Assembly (NCBI GenBank): GCA_965206355.1
Contig: OZ242212.1
Span: 1,612,001-1,676,000, forward strand
Reading direction: 5' to 3'
DNA from: Spongiihabitans sp965206355
GTDB lineage: Bacteria > Pseudomonadota > Gammaproteobacteria > Arenicellales > Poriferihabitantaceae
DNA length: 64,000 nucleotides
This document shows, piece by piece, positions 17,994-26,322 of this stretch (positions within the stretch are counted from its first letter, which is position 1; each line of letters opens with the position of its first letter). Under the pieces are notes generated by a model. It had not been told where the DNA came from, made no database searches, and saw only the letters and a program-made list of their open reading frames with translations. The translations under genes and the position numbers were made by a program.

Positions 17994-18601
17994 CCCGGCT
18001 TGCCATAAGAAAACTTGACGAGACACCCATTTCGCCAGTGGCTAAGGTTATCCGCTCGGCGGACTATCAACACATGCTTGAGTGTGAGGATGCCATCGCC
18101 GCCGTCAAACAGGAGGCGGAGAGTCTGTACCAGAAAACCCACGAGCAGGCACGCAGAGTCGGGGAGTGTCAGGGCAAGGAGCAGGCCGCTGAGCAACTGC
18201 TCAAAACTACAGTAGAAATTAATGAATATCTGCTTGGAGTAGAGCAGAAACTGGCTACTCTTGTTGTTGATGTCGTAAAAAAAATCATCGGCGATTGTGA
18301 TGCTATTGAGGTCGTGAGTGGCATGGTTGGCAGAGCGCTGTACCATGTGCGCAACGAAAGCCGCATTACCCTGCAGGTGTCGCCCAGTCAGGCCGAAGGC
18401 ATCCGCGAACGGCTTGGAGCTGTAACCGCAAACTACCGTAACATGGGTGTGGTTGATGTCGTCGCAGCACCGGCGATGGTGGACGGGAGTTGCAGAGTGG
18501 AGACGACCGCAGGCACTATTGACACCAGTTTGGAGCGGCAGATCGACCTGCTGGAAAAAGCGCTGCGGGAGAGCATCAGCAAGCGGGACACGGAGGCTTG
18601 A
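17990..18601 (+). CDS. sctL: T3SS stator protein SctL
   Basis: A 203-residue YscL/HrpE/FliH-type ATPase regulator. GTG start overlaps the sctK stop by four bases. A long N-terminal coiled coil (residues 25-75, AIAAVKQEAESLYQKTHEQARR) precedes a globular C-terminal part with LATLVVDVVKKIIGDCDA and the RVETTAGTIDTSLERQIDLLEKAL ending, which is a strong FliH/YscL signature. It should dimerise on SctN and connect it to SctK and SctQ. Confidence 0.92.
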   Translation: MTRLAIRKLDETPISPVAKVIRSADYQHMLECEDAIAAVKQEAESLYQKTHEQARRVGECQGKEQAAEQLLKTTVEINEYLLGVEQKLATLVVDVVKKIIGDCDAIEVVSGMVGRALYHVRNESRITLQVSPSQAEGIRERLGAVTANYRNMGVVDVVAAPAMVDGSCRVETTAGTIDTSLERQIDLLEKALRESISKRDTEA

Positions 18602-18602
18602 C

Positions 18603-19040
18603 ATGACCGGACTGGACTTGCATATCGCCGCATTTGCCGAACGTTATAGAGTCGAGAATCTTATAGCGGATGACGAGCATGTCTACACCTTGACTTTCGA
18701 CGATGAGCTGGAAATACGCTGTTTTGAAAATTTCGATTTAATCCATTTGGTTGCTCCCTTGGAGTGGCTACCAGAACAAGACAGTGAGGTAGAAGTGTGC
18801 TTGCACAAGGTACTCAACTATGCGTTGATGCGGATGAAATACAGTCGCGCCACGCCAGTGCTGAGCGAAGACAATTGCTTGTTGCTGTTTGAGCGCTTTG
18901 TAGCGGACACCAGCAATCAGGTATTTGAAGAAAAAATTGAGCAGTTTGTCAATGTATTGGAAGCGTACCGGCATTTTTTGAGACAGCACGGCTCCATTGC
19001 CTCTGTACGCGCTGATAACATGATGATGTTCCGACCATGA
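18603..19040 (+). CDS. Probable class I T3SS chaperone (CesT-like) within the sctL-sctN gap
   Basis: A 145-residue acidic protein starting one base after the sctL stop. Its alternating strand-helix plan (EHVYTLTFDDELEIRCF; LIHLVAPLEWLPE; LLLFERFVADTSNQVFEEKIEQFVNVLEAYRHFL) resembles the small dimeric class I chaperones. Its client is unknown; tight coupling to sctL and sctN suggests a structural role in the export machinery instead of an effector-specific one. No name is assigned. Confidence 0.6.
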   Translation: MTGLDLHIAAFAERYRVENLIADDEHVYTLTFDDELEIRCFENFDLIHLVAPLEWLPEQDSEVEVCLHKVLNYALMRMKYSRATPVLSEDNCLLLFERFVADTSNQVFEEKIEQFVNVLEAYRHFLRQHGSIASVRADNMMMFRP

Positions 19041-19056
19041 ACTTGGAAGTGATGCT

Positions 19057-20379
19057 ATGATCTCCGCTTTTGATTATATCACCGACAATGTTGAACGCAC
19101 GATCAGAGATATCAAACTGGTCGAAATACACGGGCAGGTACAAGATGTTACTGGTGCGATGATCCGCGCCACCGCTCCTGGCACCCGAGTGGGAGATCTT
19201 TGCCACCTGCAAGCCGACGGTGAGCAGATCATGGCGGAAGTGGTGGGTTTTGAAGGTAGGTACGCGTTGCTGACGCCCATGGGTAATACCACTGGTGTCT
19301 CCTATGCGACTGCGGTTATTCCTACTGGGCGCATCCATGAAGTGCCAGTGGGGCCGGAACTTCTCGGTCAGGTGCTGGACGGTTTGGGGCGACTCAACAG
19401 TGGCGACAGCCTCCCATGTAACACGACTCGTCCGGTTTACGCCGCCCCCCCCAATCCCATGGATCGGAAAATCATTGCAGAACCCCTGTCCATGGGTTTG
19501 CGGGTACTGGATGGTCTGCTGACCTGTGGTGAGGGTCAGCGCATGGGTATTTTCGCCGCCGCCGGAGGCGGCAAGAGCACGCTGCTCTCCATGTTGATTC
19601 GCAACGCCGCTGCGGATGTTGTTGTGCTCGCCCTGATTGGTGAACGGGGCAGGGAGGTGCGGGAATTCATTGAGCATGATATTGGCGAGGAGGGGCGGCA
19701 CAATACGGTGTTGGTGGTCGCCACCTCCGACCGACCTGCGATGGAGCGGATGAAGGCGGCCTATGTTGCTACCACCATCGCCGAGTACTTCAGAGATCAA
19801 GGCAGCAAAGTGTTGCTGTTGATGGATTCGGTCACCCGCTTCGCCAGAGCCCAGCGCGAAATCGGGCTTGCCGCGGGTGAACCGCCGACACGCAGGGGCT
19901 TTCCGCCTTCGGTGTTTGCGGCTCTGCCACAATTGATGGAACGTGCCGGACAGTCTGACAAGGGTTCCATTACTGCGCTTTACACGGTGCTGGTGGAGGG
20001 CGACGACATGACCGAGCCCATCGCTGACGAAACTCGCTCCATTCTTGATGGACATATTATCCTTTCCCGCCAGCTTGCTCAGGGCAACCACTATCCTGCC
20101 ATTGATGTGCTGGCCAGCGTCAGCCGGGTGATGAACAACATCGTTGATGAGGAACACAAGTGCTTGGCCGGGCGAATGCGCCAACTCTTAGCCAAGTACA
20201 AGGAAGTGGAACTGTTGCTGAAAATAGGCGAATATAAGGCAGGGGCGGACGCTGAGGCAGACGATGCCATCGCCCGGATTGACGCCATCAACGATTTTCT
20301 CAAACAGGGGTTACGGGAGACATCCACACTTGAGGAAATCTTGGAGCAGATGCGATTAGTGGTGGAGGGGCGGGCGTGA
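19057..20379 (+). CDS. sctN: T3SS ATPase
   Basis: A 440-residue YscN/InvC/FliI-family ATPase that unfolds substrates and strips chaperones at the base of the export gate. The Walker A is GIFAAAGGGKSTLL (residues 164-177), then LIGERGREVREFIEHDIG, LLLMDSVTRFARAQREIGLAAGEPP and GSITALYTVLVEGDDMTEPIADETRSILDGH, all diagnostic. Full length. In most systems sctO follows at once; here about 610 bp of unrelated AT-richer sequence separates them. Confidence 0.97.
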   Translation: MISAFDYITDNVERTIRDIKLVEIHGQVQDVTGAMIRATAPGTRVGDLCHLQADGEQIMAEVVGFEGRYALLTPMGNTTGVSYATAVIPTGRIHEVPVGPELLGQVLDGLGRLNSGDSLPCNTTRPVYAAPPNPMDRKIIAEPLSMGLRVLDGLLTCGEGQRMGIFAAAGGGKSTLLSMLIRNAAADVVVLALIGERGREVREFIEHDIGEEGRHNTVLVVATSDRPAMERMKAAYVATTIAEYFRDQGSKVLLLMDSVTRFARAQREIGLAAGEPPTRRGFPPSVFAALPQLMERAGQSDKGSITALYTVLVEGDDMTEPIADETRSILDGHIILSRQLAQGNHYPAIDVLASVSRVMNNIVDEEHKCLAGRMRQLLAKYKEVELLLKIGEYKAGADAEADDAIARIDAINDFLKQGLRETSTLEEILEQMRLVVEGRA

Positions 20380-20422
20380 ATGGGGTAGGTTGCAAAATCA
20401 AACATAGGAGAAACATCAACCA

Positions 20423-20714
20423 ATGAAAAAAAGTGCAACGCTATCCAATTACATTTGTCGTAAAAGCCAATGAATCAAGTCCGGAAATATTTGATAAAAT
20501 TGCACGTCAAGCTGAAGCAAAGTACCAAATTAAAGTCATGGTAAAAAAATACATAGAGAGACCTTTGCACGGAAAATGATTTTGTTTTCAGGCAAGGCAA
20601 AAACGCACGGAATGAGGGAGTTTATGCTTATAAATGACCGAGTGAGTACGTTTTTAACGTAGCATGTAAGTGAAATGGCTTTCGTGCAAAGGTCTCATAG
20701 AATCAGTTGAATAA
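20423..20714 (+). pseudogene. Small degraded gene interrupted by a MITE
   Basis: Removing the MITE and one target duplication, and dropping one A from a run of seven after the ATG, gives a clean 48-residue frame: MKKVQRYPITFVVKANESSP, then a Lys-rich segment ending KKYIESVE. An AGGAGA ribosome site is 11 bases upstream. As it stands, the frame ends early at codon 17. The sequence is AT-richer than sctN or sctO and no family is recognised; it looks like foreign DNA that landed inside the T3SS operon and decayed. Confidence 0.5.
20558..20696. repeat. MITE copy 5 (short form, orientation B) inside the T3SS operon
   Basis: A 139-bp copy with perfect 5-bp duplication ATAGA. It splits the small degraded gene between sctN and sctO. 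Because sctO-U have no clear promoter of their own, transcripts probably read through it. Confidence 0.93.
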
Positions 20715-20753
20715 GTAATAGACATACCAATGCTTGTAAAAATATTTGAGTAA

Positions 20754-20894
20754 ATGTTAAAAGCGGGAAATGGTGCGAGCGTAATTGAGGAAATAGTTAT
20801 TCAAAACCGTGTGGAATTTAATGTAGAGGTAGGGGAAGAAGATATTTTAGTATTTGAACAATCACAAACTGACAGCAATCAAAATGCAATCTAA
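20754..20894 (+). CDS. 46-residue unrecognised ORF
   Basis: An ATG-initiated frame, MLKAGNGASVIEEIVIQNRV onward, very acidic (EVGEEDILVFEQ) and ending DSNQNAI. Codon use and base composition match the degraded gene beside it, not the T3SS genes. It directly follows a seven-codon frame with a TAAATG overlap. It could be part of the same inserted segment, for example from a plasmid or phage, but there is no recognisable family. Confidence 0.35.
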   Translation: MLKAGNGASVIEEIVIQNRVEFNVEVGEEDILVFEQSQTDSNQNAI

Positions 20895-20913
20895 CAAAAA
20901 CATGCGTTCGGAT

Positions 20914-20952
20914 AAAATAAAGCTACGTTCGTTCCTCACTACGCTTTATTTT
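20914..20952. terminator. Terminator-like hairpin between sctN and sctO
   Basis: AAAATAAAGC (20914-20923) pairs with GCTTTATTTT (20943-20952) around a 19-base loop, with T residues continuing after the stem. The stem is A/T-rich, so folding is weak, but the symmetric A and T tracts would suit a bidirectional terminator. If active it would lower expression of sctO-U relative to sctF-N. Confidence 0.4.
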
Positions 20953-20993
20953 TCCGGTGATATTAGGCATTGCAAGGACGGTGATTATGACGC

Positions 20994-21515
20994 ATGAGCG
21001 GACAGTATTATGAGGCGGGCATGTTTGCTGAGCTTATAAAAGTTAAGCGGTTGCGCGAAGACAAGGCTATCGCCGCACTCAACGAAGCCCAGATGTTGCT
21101 GGAACAACGCATTGCCGATGAGGAGGTGAAGCGGCAGGAGGAAGCCGACTACAGCCGTTGGCGTGAAAAACGGAAGCAGGAGTTATACAAGGATATTGAG
21201 GGCAAATCGGTGGCCGTTAAAGAATTGGATCAAATGCGCGAGCAGATTGCCTCTCACCGAGTCAGGGAGCTACAACTACAGGAGGAGGTCGCCGAGATTG
21301 GCAGGGAGCGGGCGGCGGCGGAGCAGGCACTGGAGACGACGCGGCAGGTGCGTCTGTCGGCTTATCGGGAAGTCGCCAAGTATGAGCAGTACAATCAGAC
21401 ACTGGCGGACCAAGAACAACGGCAACGAGAACAGCAGGAAGAAGTGGAAGTGGAAGACATGAATACCGGCAAGGGCGGCTCCCTGAGACAAACAAGACGG
21501 AGAACCTCACAGTGA
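20994..21515 (+). CDS. sctO: T3SS central stalk protein SctO
   Basis: A 173-residue, highly charged protein that is almost entirely coiled coil (RLREDKAIAALNEAQMLLEQ; ELQLQEEVAEIGRERAAAEQ), the form of YscO/InvI/FliJ stalk proteins that sit in the SctN hexamer pore and touch SctV. Size and its place between sctN and sctP agree. Sequence identity in this family is always low, so the call rests on coiled-coil character and synteny. Overlaps the sctP start by four bases. Confidence 0.85.
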   Translation: MSGQYYEAGMFAELIKVKRLREDKAIAALNEAQMLLEQRIADEEVKRQEEADYSRWREKRKQELYKDIEGKSVAVKELDQMREQIASHRVRELQLQEEVAEIGRERAAAEQALETTRQVRLSAYREVAKYEQYNQTLADQEQRQREQQEEVEVEDMNTGKGGSLRQTRRRTSQ

Positions 21516-22189
21516 AGATATCAAAGGAAAATGGATTGGTCTCGAAGCAGGTGGAGGATTCTCGCCATCAACAGCAAACGAAGCGCTCCAGCAAGCAGTT
21601 GGAGGATGCCGAAGCAAAGTTTTCGTCCAAGCTAAAAGAACCTGGAAGCGAGGAGATGCAATCGAAAACCAGACCCGACCGACGAAAAGGTGACAACCCT
21701 TTTGATAAGCCTTTTGACAGCGCAGGAGCTGGACATGGCGATGCTGTTATTGCAAATCCCGACACCCTCCAGGCGGAAGCTCCGGCAGTGGCGAAAGCTA
21801 CCCAGGAATCACCAGCCGCCCACGACATCAACTCGGTCGCACAGCAAATCGCTACGCGTGTACTGGTCTCCCCACCCGGTGCCAGCAATCCTGAGGTGCG
21901 TATTCAGCTCAAGGAGTCGTTTCTTCAGGGTAGCGACGTGCGTATCTTCCGTGAGGGAGGCGCATTGAAAGTCGTATTTGTGGCGTCGAATCAGGAAGCT
22001 GCCAATTTTATTGCCAGTAACCGCGATTCCATGGTGACCGCCTTGAGCAACCGTCTGCCCGGGGAACAGGTCGATATCAGTGTTGAAACAAGGCAATCAG
22101 AACAGGCACGCGGCGAACATGGCGAGGGACGCTCGCGCCAGCAATATGTGGCGGATGATGATGCCGACTCACCTGCTATGAAACGGTAA
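21512..22189 (+). CDS. sctP: T3SS needle-length regulator SctP
   Basis: A 225-residue protein starting at a GTG that overlaps the sctO stop. The N-terminal 110 residues are polar and disordered-looking (Lys, Gln, Ser, Pro); the C-terminal 110 (SVAQQIATRVLVSPPGASNP, then EVRIQLKESFLQGSDVRIFR) carry the strand-rich T3S4-like fold of YscP/SpaN/FliK family proteins, which switch substrate class when the needle reaches length. Shorter than YscP, so the ruler section is short, implying a short needle if the ruler model holds. Confidence 0.8.
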   Translation: MKISKENGLVSKQVEDSRHQQQTKRSSKQLEDAEAKFSSKLKEPGSEEMQSKTRPDRRKGDNPFDKPFDSAGAGHGDAVIANPDTLQAEAPAVAKATQESPAAHDINSVAQQIATRVLVSPPGASNPEVRIQLKESFLQGSDVRIFREGGALKVVFVASNQEAANFIASNRDSMVTALSNRLPGEQVDISVETRQSEQARGEHGEGRSRQQYVADDDADSPAMKR

Positions 22190-22230
22190 TACGTGCTGTC
22201 TCCCGAACTGAGTCAAGAACGCACTGAGCT

Positions 22231-23319
22231 ATGACCTGGCAGGAAACCCCTTACCCCCGCTACACCCTTGCGTCAGTCGATTTCGCTAATCACTGGTACA
22301 AGTACTGCTTGGACAGGGTAAAGTTGACTCTGGGCTCGCTGAGTTTTGGGGCGACGCTGCTCAAGGGGGGCAATGACAATGTTGGTATGGTGCTGGACTG
22401 CAAACTCGGTGATAGTAGCTTTGCTGTCTATTTAACGGAAGATGCATTTGCCGACTTGCTGGACGACGTCGTTGCTGCCGAAACTTTACAGACTCTGGAT
22501 GAACCCTGGCGGCTGACATTGATTGAAGCGGCTTTGATGCCGCTGGCGGACACGTTACGGGATCAACTGGGGTTGACACTGAGGCTGGTACAAGCCAGAC
22601 CAGCGGGAGCGCCACCACCAATTGATAGCCTACGCTTCAGCATTCGTTCTGGCGGCGGTAGCGACTCAAAGAGAATCTGGTTTCTGGCCATTGTCCTCGC
22701 GGATGATCCACCCGCGGAGGTGCTGGAATATCTGCAACGGCTCGGTAAGCCGGTAGTGAAGGATGTTTCCTGGCTACCCCTGCCGGTCGCGCTTGAAGTG
22801 GGGCGGACCAGTTTGTCGTTGGCGGAGGTTGAATTTCTGGCAATTGGTGATATTATAATGTTGTGCGATACTTATTATCTGTCGGAAAAGTGTTTGCGCA
22901 TCAACGTCAACGATCAGTTGTCCTGCATGGCAAAGACCGAAGGTAACAGCCTGACACTACAAACCCCGTTCAACAACAATACAGACAACAACATGATAGA
23001 CGAATTAACTTTTTCCAGCACTGCAGCAGACCCAAAGCCGGGGACAGTAGACAGTGGGGGCAAAGCCGATGGCAACGACAATGCCCAAACCGATATTGAG
23101 AATCAGTTTGCTGAACTCCAGGTCAATCTTGTCTTCATCGCCGGTCGATTGCAATTAACGGTGGCTGAACTCCGGCAGATGCAACCAGGTCATGTGTTTG
23201 ATCTGCGACAAACCGCCGATCGGCACATCGAGATCACGGCTAACGGTGCCGTTATCGGTATGGGTGAACTGGTGGAGATAGATGGCCGAGCTGGAGTCCG
23301 CATTCATGAGTGTAAATAG
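22231..23319 (+). CDS. sctQ: T3SS cytoplasmic ring protein SctQ
   Basis: A 362-residue YscQ/SpaO/FliN-type protein of the sorting platform. The C-terminal SpoA domain is clear at about 290-360: ELQVNLVFIAGRLQLTVAELRQ, PGHVFDL, ITANGAVIGMGELVEIDGRAGVRI. The N-terminal part is variable. An Asn/Asp-rich linker lies before the SpoA domain and contains an internal ATG (at about 22993) where a short C-terminal product could start, as happens for YscQ, though no strong ribosome site is visible there. Confidence 0.92.
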   Translation: MTWQETPYPRYTLASVDFANHWYKYCLDRVKLTLGSLSFGATLLKGGNDNVGMVLDCKLGDSSFAVYLTEDAFADLLDDVVAAETLQTLDEPWRLTLIEAALMPLADTLRDQLGLTLRLVQARPAGAPPPIDSLRFSIRSGGGSDSKRIWFLAIVLADDPPAEVLEYLQRLGKPVVKDVSWLPLPVALEVGRTSLSLAEVEFLAIGDIIMLCDTYYLSEKCLRINVNDQLSCMAKTEGNSLTLQTPFNNNTDNNMIDELTFSSTAADPKPGTVDSGGKADGNDNAQTDIENQFAELQVNLVFIAGRLQLTVAELRQMQPGHVFDLRQTADRHIEITANGAVIGMGELVEIDGRAGVRIHECK

Positions 23320-23353
23320 TCAGGCGCCATTTGTCGGCATGGCGGGTGCCTGA

Positions 23354-24007
23354 ATGAATCTGGAAAACATTGATCCACTGGCGCTGACGCTATTCCTCGG
23401 CGCGCTCAGTCTGTTGCCTTTTCTGGTTATCATCGGCACTTCTTTTGTCAAAATCAGCATTGTTTTCTCCTTGATTCGCAACGCACTTGGCATCCAGCAG
23501 ATTCCCCCCAACATGGCCCTGCATGCGCTGGCGCTGATCCTGACGATGTACATCATGGCGCCGGTAGGCTTGCGCAGCTACGACAATATTATCAGCGAGC
23601 CACTCGCTATGGACAATTTTCAGTCGATCGAGCGTGGCTTTGAGCGCGGTCTCAAGCCCTATCGGCAATTTCTGAAAAAACACACCAGTGACAAAGAACT
23701 TGACTTTTTCTTGTCCACTGCGAAAACTCTGTGGGCTACTGAATTCCACCAGGACATCCACAAGGATAATATAATCATTTTATTGCCATCATTTATTGTC
23801 GGAGAATTAACTGTCGCCTTCGAGATCGGCTTTCTGGTGTACCTACCGTTCATCGTCATTGACTTGGTTGTCTCCAACATTCTGATGGCTATGGGGATGA
23901 TGATGATGTCGCCCACGACCATCTCCTTGCCTTTCAAACTGCTATTGTTCGTTTTCCTTGATGGCTGGACGCGCTTGGTACACGGCCTGATTCTGTCCTA
24001 CCAATAG
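23354..24007 (+). CDS. sctR: T3SS export gate protein SctR
   Basis: A 217-residue YscR/FliP family membrane protein. The N-terminal helix LFLGALSLLPFLVIIGTSFVKISIVFSLIRNALG is nearly invariant in this family, as are QQIPPNMALHALALILTMYIM, PSFIVGELTVAFEIGFLVYLPF and NILMAMGMMMMSPTTISLPFKLLLF. Four membrane segments. It forms the pentameric core of the export gate with SctS and SctT. Confidence 0.97.
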   Translation: MNLENIDPLALTLFLGALSLLPFLVIIGTSFVKISIVFSLIRNALGIQQIPPNMALHALALILTMYIMAPVGLRSYDNIISEPLAMDNFQSIERGFERGLKPYRQFLKKHTSDKELDFFLSTAKTLWATEFHQDIHKDNIIILLPSFIVGELTVAFEIGFLVYLPFIVIDLVVSNILMAMGMMMMSPTTISLPFKLLLFVFLDGWTRLVHGLILSYQ

Positions 24008-24015
24008 CTGCTAAG

Positions 24016-24291
24016 GTGTCTGAAGTCGAGATAATCAACCACGCCTCCCAGGCATTGATACTGGTGCTGTTGTTGTCTCTGCCACCGATAGTGGTAGCGG
24101 CGCTGGTGGGGACGCTGGTCAGTCTGGTGCAAGCTCTGACTCAGGTTCAGGAGCAGACTATTTCCTTTGCCGTTAAGTTGGTTGCGGTGATGTCGGTGCT
24201 GATTCTGCTATCAGGATGGATTGGTGGGGAATTAATCAGCTATGCCAGTCGTTCTTTCGATACCATTAAAGATTTGTATTTTCTCGGTTAG
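24016..24291 (+). CDS. sctS: T3SS export gate protein SctS
   Basis: A 91-residue YscS/FliQ family protein with two membrane hairpins, starting at GTG eight bases after sctR. LILVLLLSLPPIVVAALVGTLVSLVQALTQVQEQTISFAVKL is the family signature. Full length. Confidence 0.96.
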   Translation: MSEVEIINHASQALILVLLLSLPPIVVAALVGTLVSLVQALTQVQEQTISFAVKLVAVMSVLILLSGWIGGELISYASRSFDTIKDLYFLG

Positions 24292-24366
24292 CTGTCAAAT
24301 AAGGATGATAAACACTGTGCATCTTGATAACAGAACACTGATCTGGCAACAGCTCATTGAGCGACC

Positions 24367-25158
24367 ATGGAACAACTACTTGATCTGTTCAAAGAGATAA
24401 TGCTCACTTTATCCCTGGGGTTACCTCGGCTTATGGGGGCTGTGACTATGCTTGCATTCATGGGCCCTCAGGTGATGGGTGGTGCGATGACCCGTAACAT
24501 AGTGGTCATTGCACTCTCACTGGTCATCTATCCGATGCTGCAGCATCAGATTCAGTCAGTTGCACTGAGCCCGGGGATGGTTGCTGGTATAGCCATGAAG
24601 GAACTGATGGTGGGCATGATGATTGGTTATCTGGTCACTGCAGTATTCTGGGCGATTCAGGCGGTTGGCGCGTTCATTGACAACCAGCGGGGGGCAACCA
24701 TGGCGAGCAGTATGGATCCTCTGCTCGGCGGTCAGTCCTCGCCCTTTGGCATGTTGATGACCCAAACCCTAACCACCCTGTTCTTTGTCAGTGGTTTGTT
24801 CTTGGCGTTCCTGGGAGGCATCTACAAGAGCTATGATCTGTGGCCGGTGGTTTCCTTTTTCCCGAGTGTCAGTACGGCACTACTTGAGTTCTTGCTGGCA
24901 CAATTTGTGCTGGTGGGGAAACTGGCGGTGCTGATTGGCGCTCCCATGATCATCGCTATGTTTCTGAGCGAGTTTGGTCTGGGCTTAATCAGTCGTTTTG
25001 CACCACAATTGAATGTCTTTTTTCTTTCTATGTCGATCAAGAGCGCCGTCGCCAACTTCCTGCTGATCCTGTTCTGGAGTGTGCTGATACTTTACTTCGG
25101 AGATTTGCTGGACAACTTCGGCGATCAACTGCAGACGCTGGATGATATTGTCAACTAG
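24367..25158 (+). CDS. sctT: T3SS export gate protein SctT
   Basis: A 263-residue YscT/FliR family protein with six or so membrane helices. ERGATMASSMDPLLGG-like wording appears here as NQRGATMASSMDPLLGGQSSPFGMLMTQ, the most conserved block, followed by FGLGLISRFAPQLNVFFLSMSIKSAVA. It caps the SctRS core of the gate. A 75-bp gap separates it from sctS. Confidence 0.96.
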   Translation: MEQLLDLFKEIMLTLSLGLPRLMGAVTMLAFMGPQVMGGAMTRNIVVIALSLVIYPMLQHQIQSVALSPGMVAGIAMKELMVGMMIGYLVTAVFWAIQAVGAFIDNQRGATMASSMDPLLGGQSSPFGMLMTQTLTTLFFVSGLFLAFLGGIYKSYDLWPVVSFFPSVSTALLEFLLAQFVLVGKLAVLIGAPMIIAMFLSEFGLGLISRFAPQLNVFFLSMSIKSAVANFLLILFWSVLILYFGDLLDNFGDQLQTLDDIVN

Positions 25159-25169
25159 GGTGCCTGAAC

Positions 25170-26210
25170 GTGAGTGGTTCCGACGATAAAACTGAACAGC
25201 CAACTGCCAAGCGTCTGCGCGATGCCCGTAAAAAAGGGCAGGTCGCCAAGAGCAAGGATGTTCCCAGCGCTGCGGTGATCGTACTACTTATGCTGTTTCT
25301 GTGGTACGCCAGCGATTATTATATGGACAAGCTGGAACAACTGCTGAATCTGCCGATATGGCTTGAGAGTGTCCCCTTTGCCAGCGCTTTTAACGATCTG
25401 GTTAGAGAGGTGCTCCAACTGGGCTTGGCCATGGTGTTGCCAGTGGTTGGTCTGGCCGCTCTGGCGGGTATTCTCGGCAACTTTTTTCAGGTCGGGGTAC
25501 TGTTCGCCCCTGAGGCGGTGAAACCGGACTTGAAAAAACTCAATCCCGGCGCTGCCCTGAAGAATATATTCTCCAAAAAAAATGCCATAGAATTGCTCAA
25601 GTCGATGGTCAAGATTAGCATCATGACCTATCTGATCGGCTATGTCATCTGGACACACGCGCCGTCTTTATTGCGTATCCCCTATTGCGGTATTGACTGC
25701 GTCTTCGTCACCCTGGAGTTGGCACTGCTGGACGTGATAGTTTACGCATCCATGGCCTTTATCATCGTGGCCGCCTTGGACTATGCCTTCCAGAAATTTG
25801 AGTACATCAAAGGGCTGAAGATGAGCAAGGATGAGATTAAACGGGAATACAAAGAGTCAGAGGGCGATCCACAGATCAAGAGCCGCCGTCGGCAACTGTT
25901 TCTGGAGATTGTCAGCTCCCAGCAGACCTCCAACATCAAACGTTCCAGCTTGATTGTCAGCAACCCCACCCATGTGGCAGTGGGGCTTTACTATGAGCAA
26001 GAGAAAACACCATTGCCGATTGTTACTCTGAAAGAGCAGGGATTACATGCTCTGCGGGTGATCGAAATTGCAGAGAAGGAAGGTGTACCGGTCATGCAGA
26101 ACATCCCTCTGGCACACTCATTGCTGGAGGAGTGCGACCTGGACAACTATATACCCGATACACTGATTGCACCAGTGGCAGAAGTGCTACGGCTGGTTCG
26201 CGGTATGTGA
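25170..26210 (+). CDS. sctU: T3SS autoprotease and substrate switch SctU
   Basis: A 346-residue YscU/FlhB family protein with four N-terminal membrane helices and a cytoplasmic domain that cleaves itself at NPTH (Asn265-Pro-Thr-His268 here). It begins SDDKTEQPTAKRLRDARKKGQVAKSKD, the conserved SctU opening, with GTG as start codon. EIKREYKESEGDPQIKSRRRQL precedes the cleavage site. It is the last gene of the plus-strand run; only about 110 bp separate it from the convergent SopB-like gene. Confidence 0.97.
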   Translation: MSGSDDKTEQPTAKRLRDARKKGQVAKSKDVPSAAVIVLLMLFLWYASDYYMDKLEQLLNLPIWLESVPFASAFNDLVREVLQLGLAMVLPVVGLAALAGILGNFFQVGVLFAPEAVKPDLKKLNPGAALKNIFSKKNAIELLKSMVKISIMTYLIGYVIWTHAPSLLRIPYCGIDCVFVTLELALLDVIVYASMAFIIVAALDYAFQKFEYIKGLKMSKDEIKREYKESEGDPQIKSRRRQLFLEIVSSQQTSNIKRSSLIVSNPTHVAVGLYYEQEKTPLPIVTLKEQGLHALRVIEIAEKEGVPVMQNIPLAHSLLEECDLDNYIPDTLIAPVAEVLRLVRGM

Positions 26211-26322
26211 TAGCTAGCTCTGCTGTGTCAAGGTGGCTCCAGACTCAACCATTGATTGCTATCGGCTGTTCGAAAGTTCGCCCACCTCGAGTTGTCTGCC
26301 CATTGCTTGATGCTAGCAAAGC

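Noticed and set aside
18949..20184. A 411-codon minus-strand open frame
   Set aside because: It is the antisense of sctN, whose protein is unmistakable; the composition (His, Arg, Gln-rich) is typical of an antisense frame.
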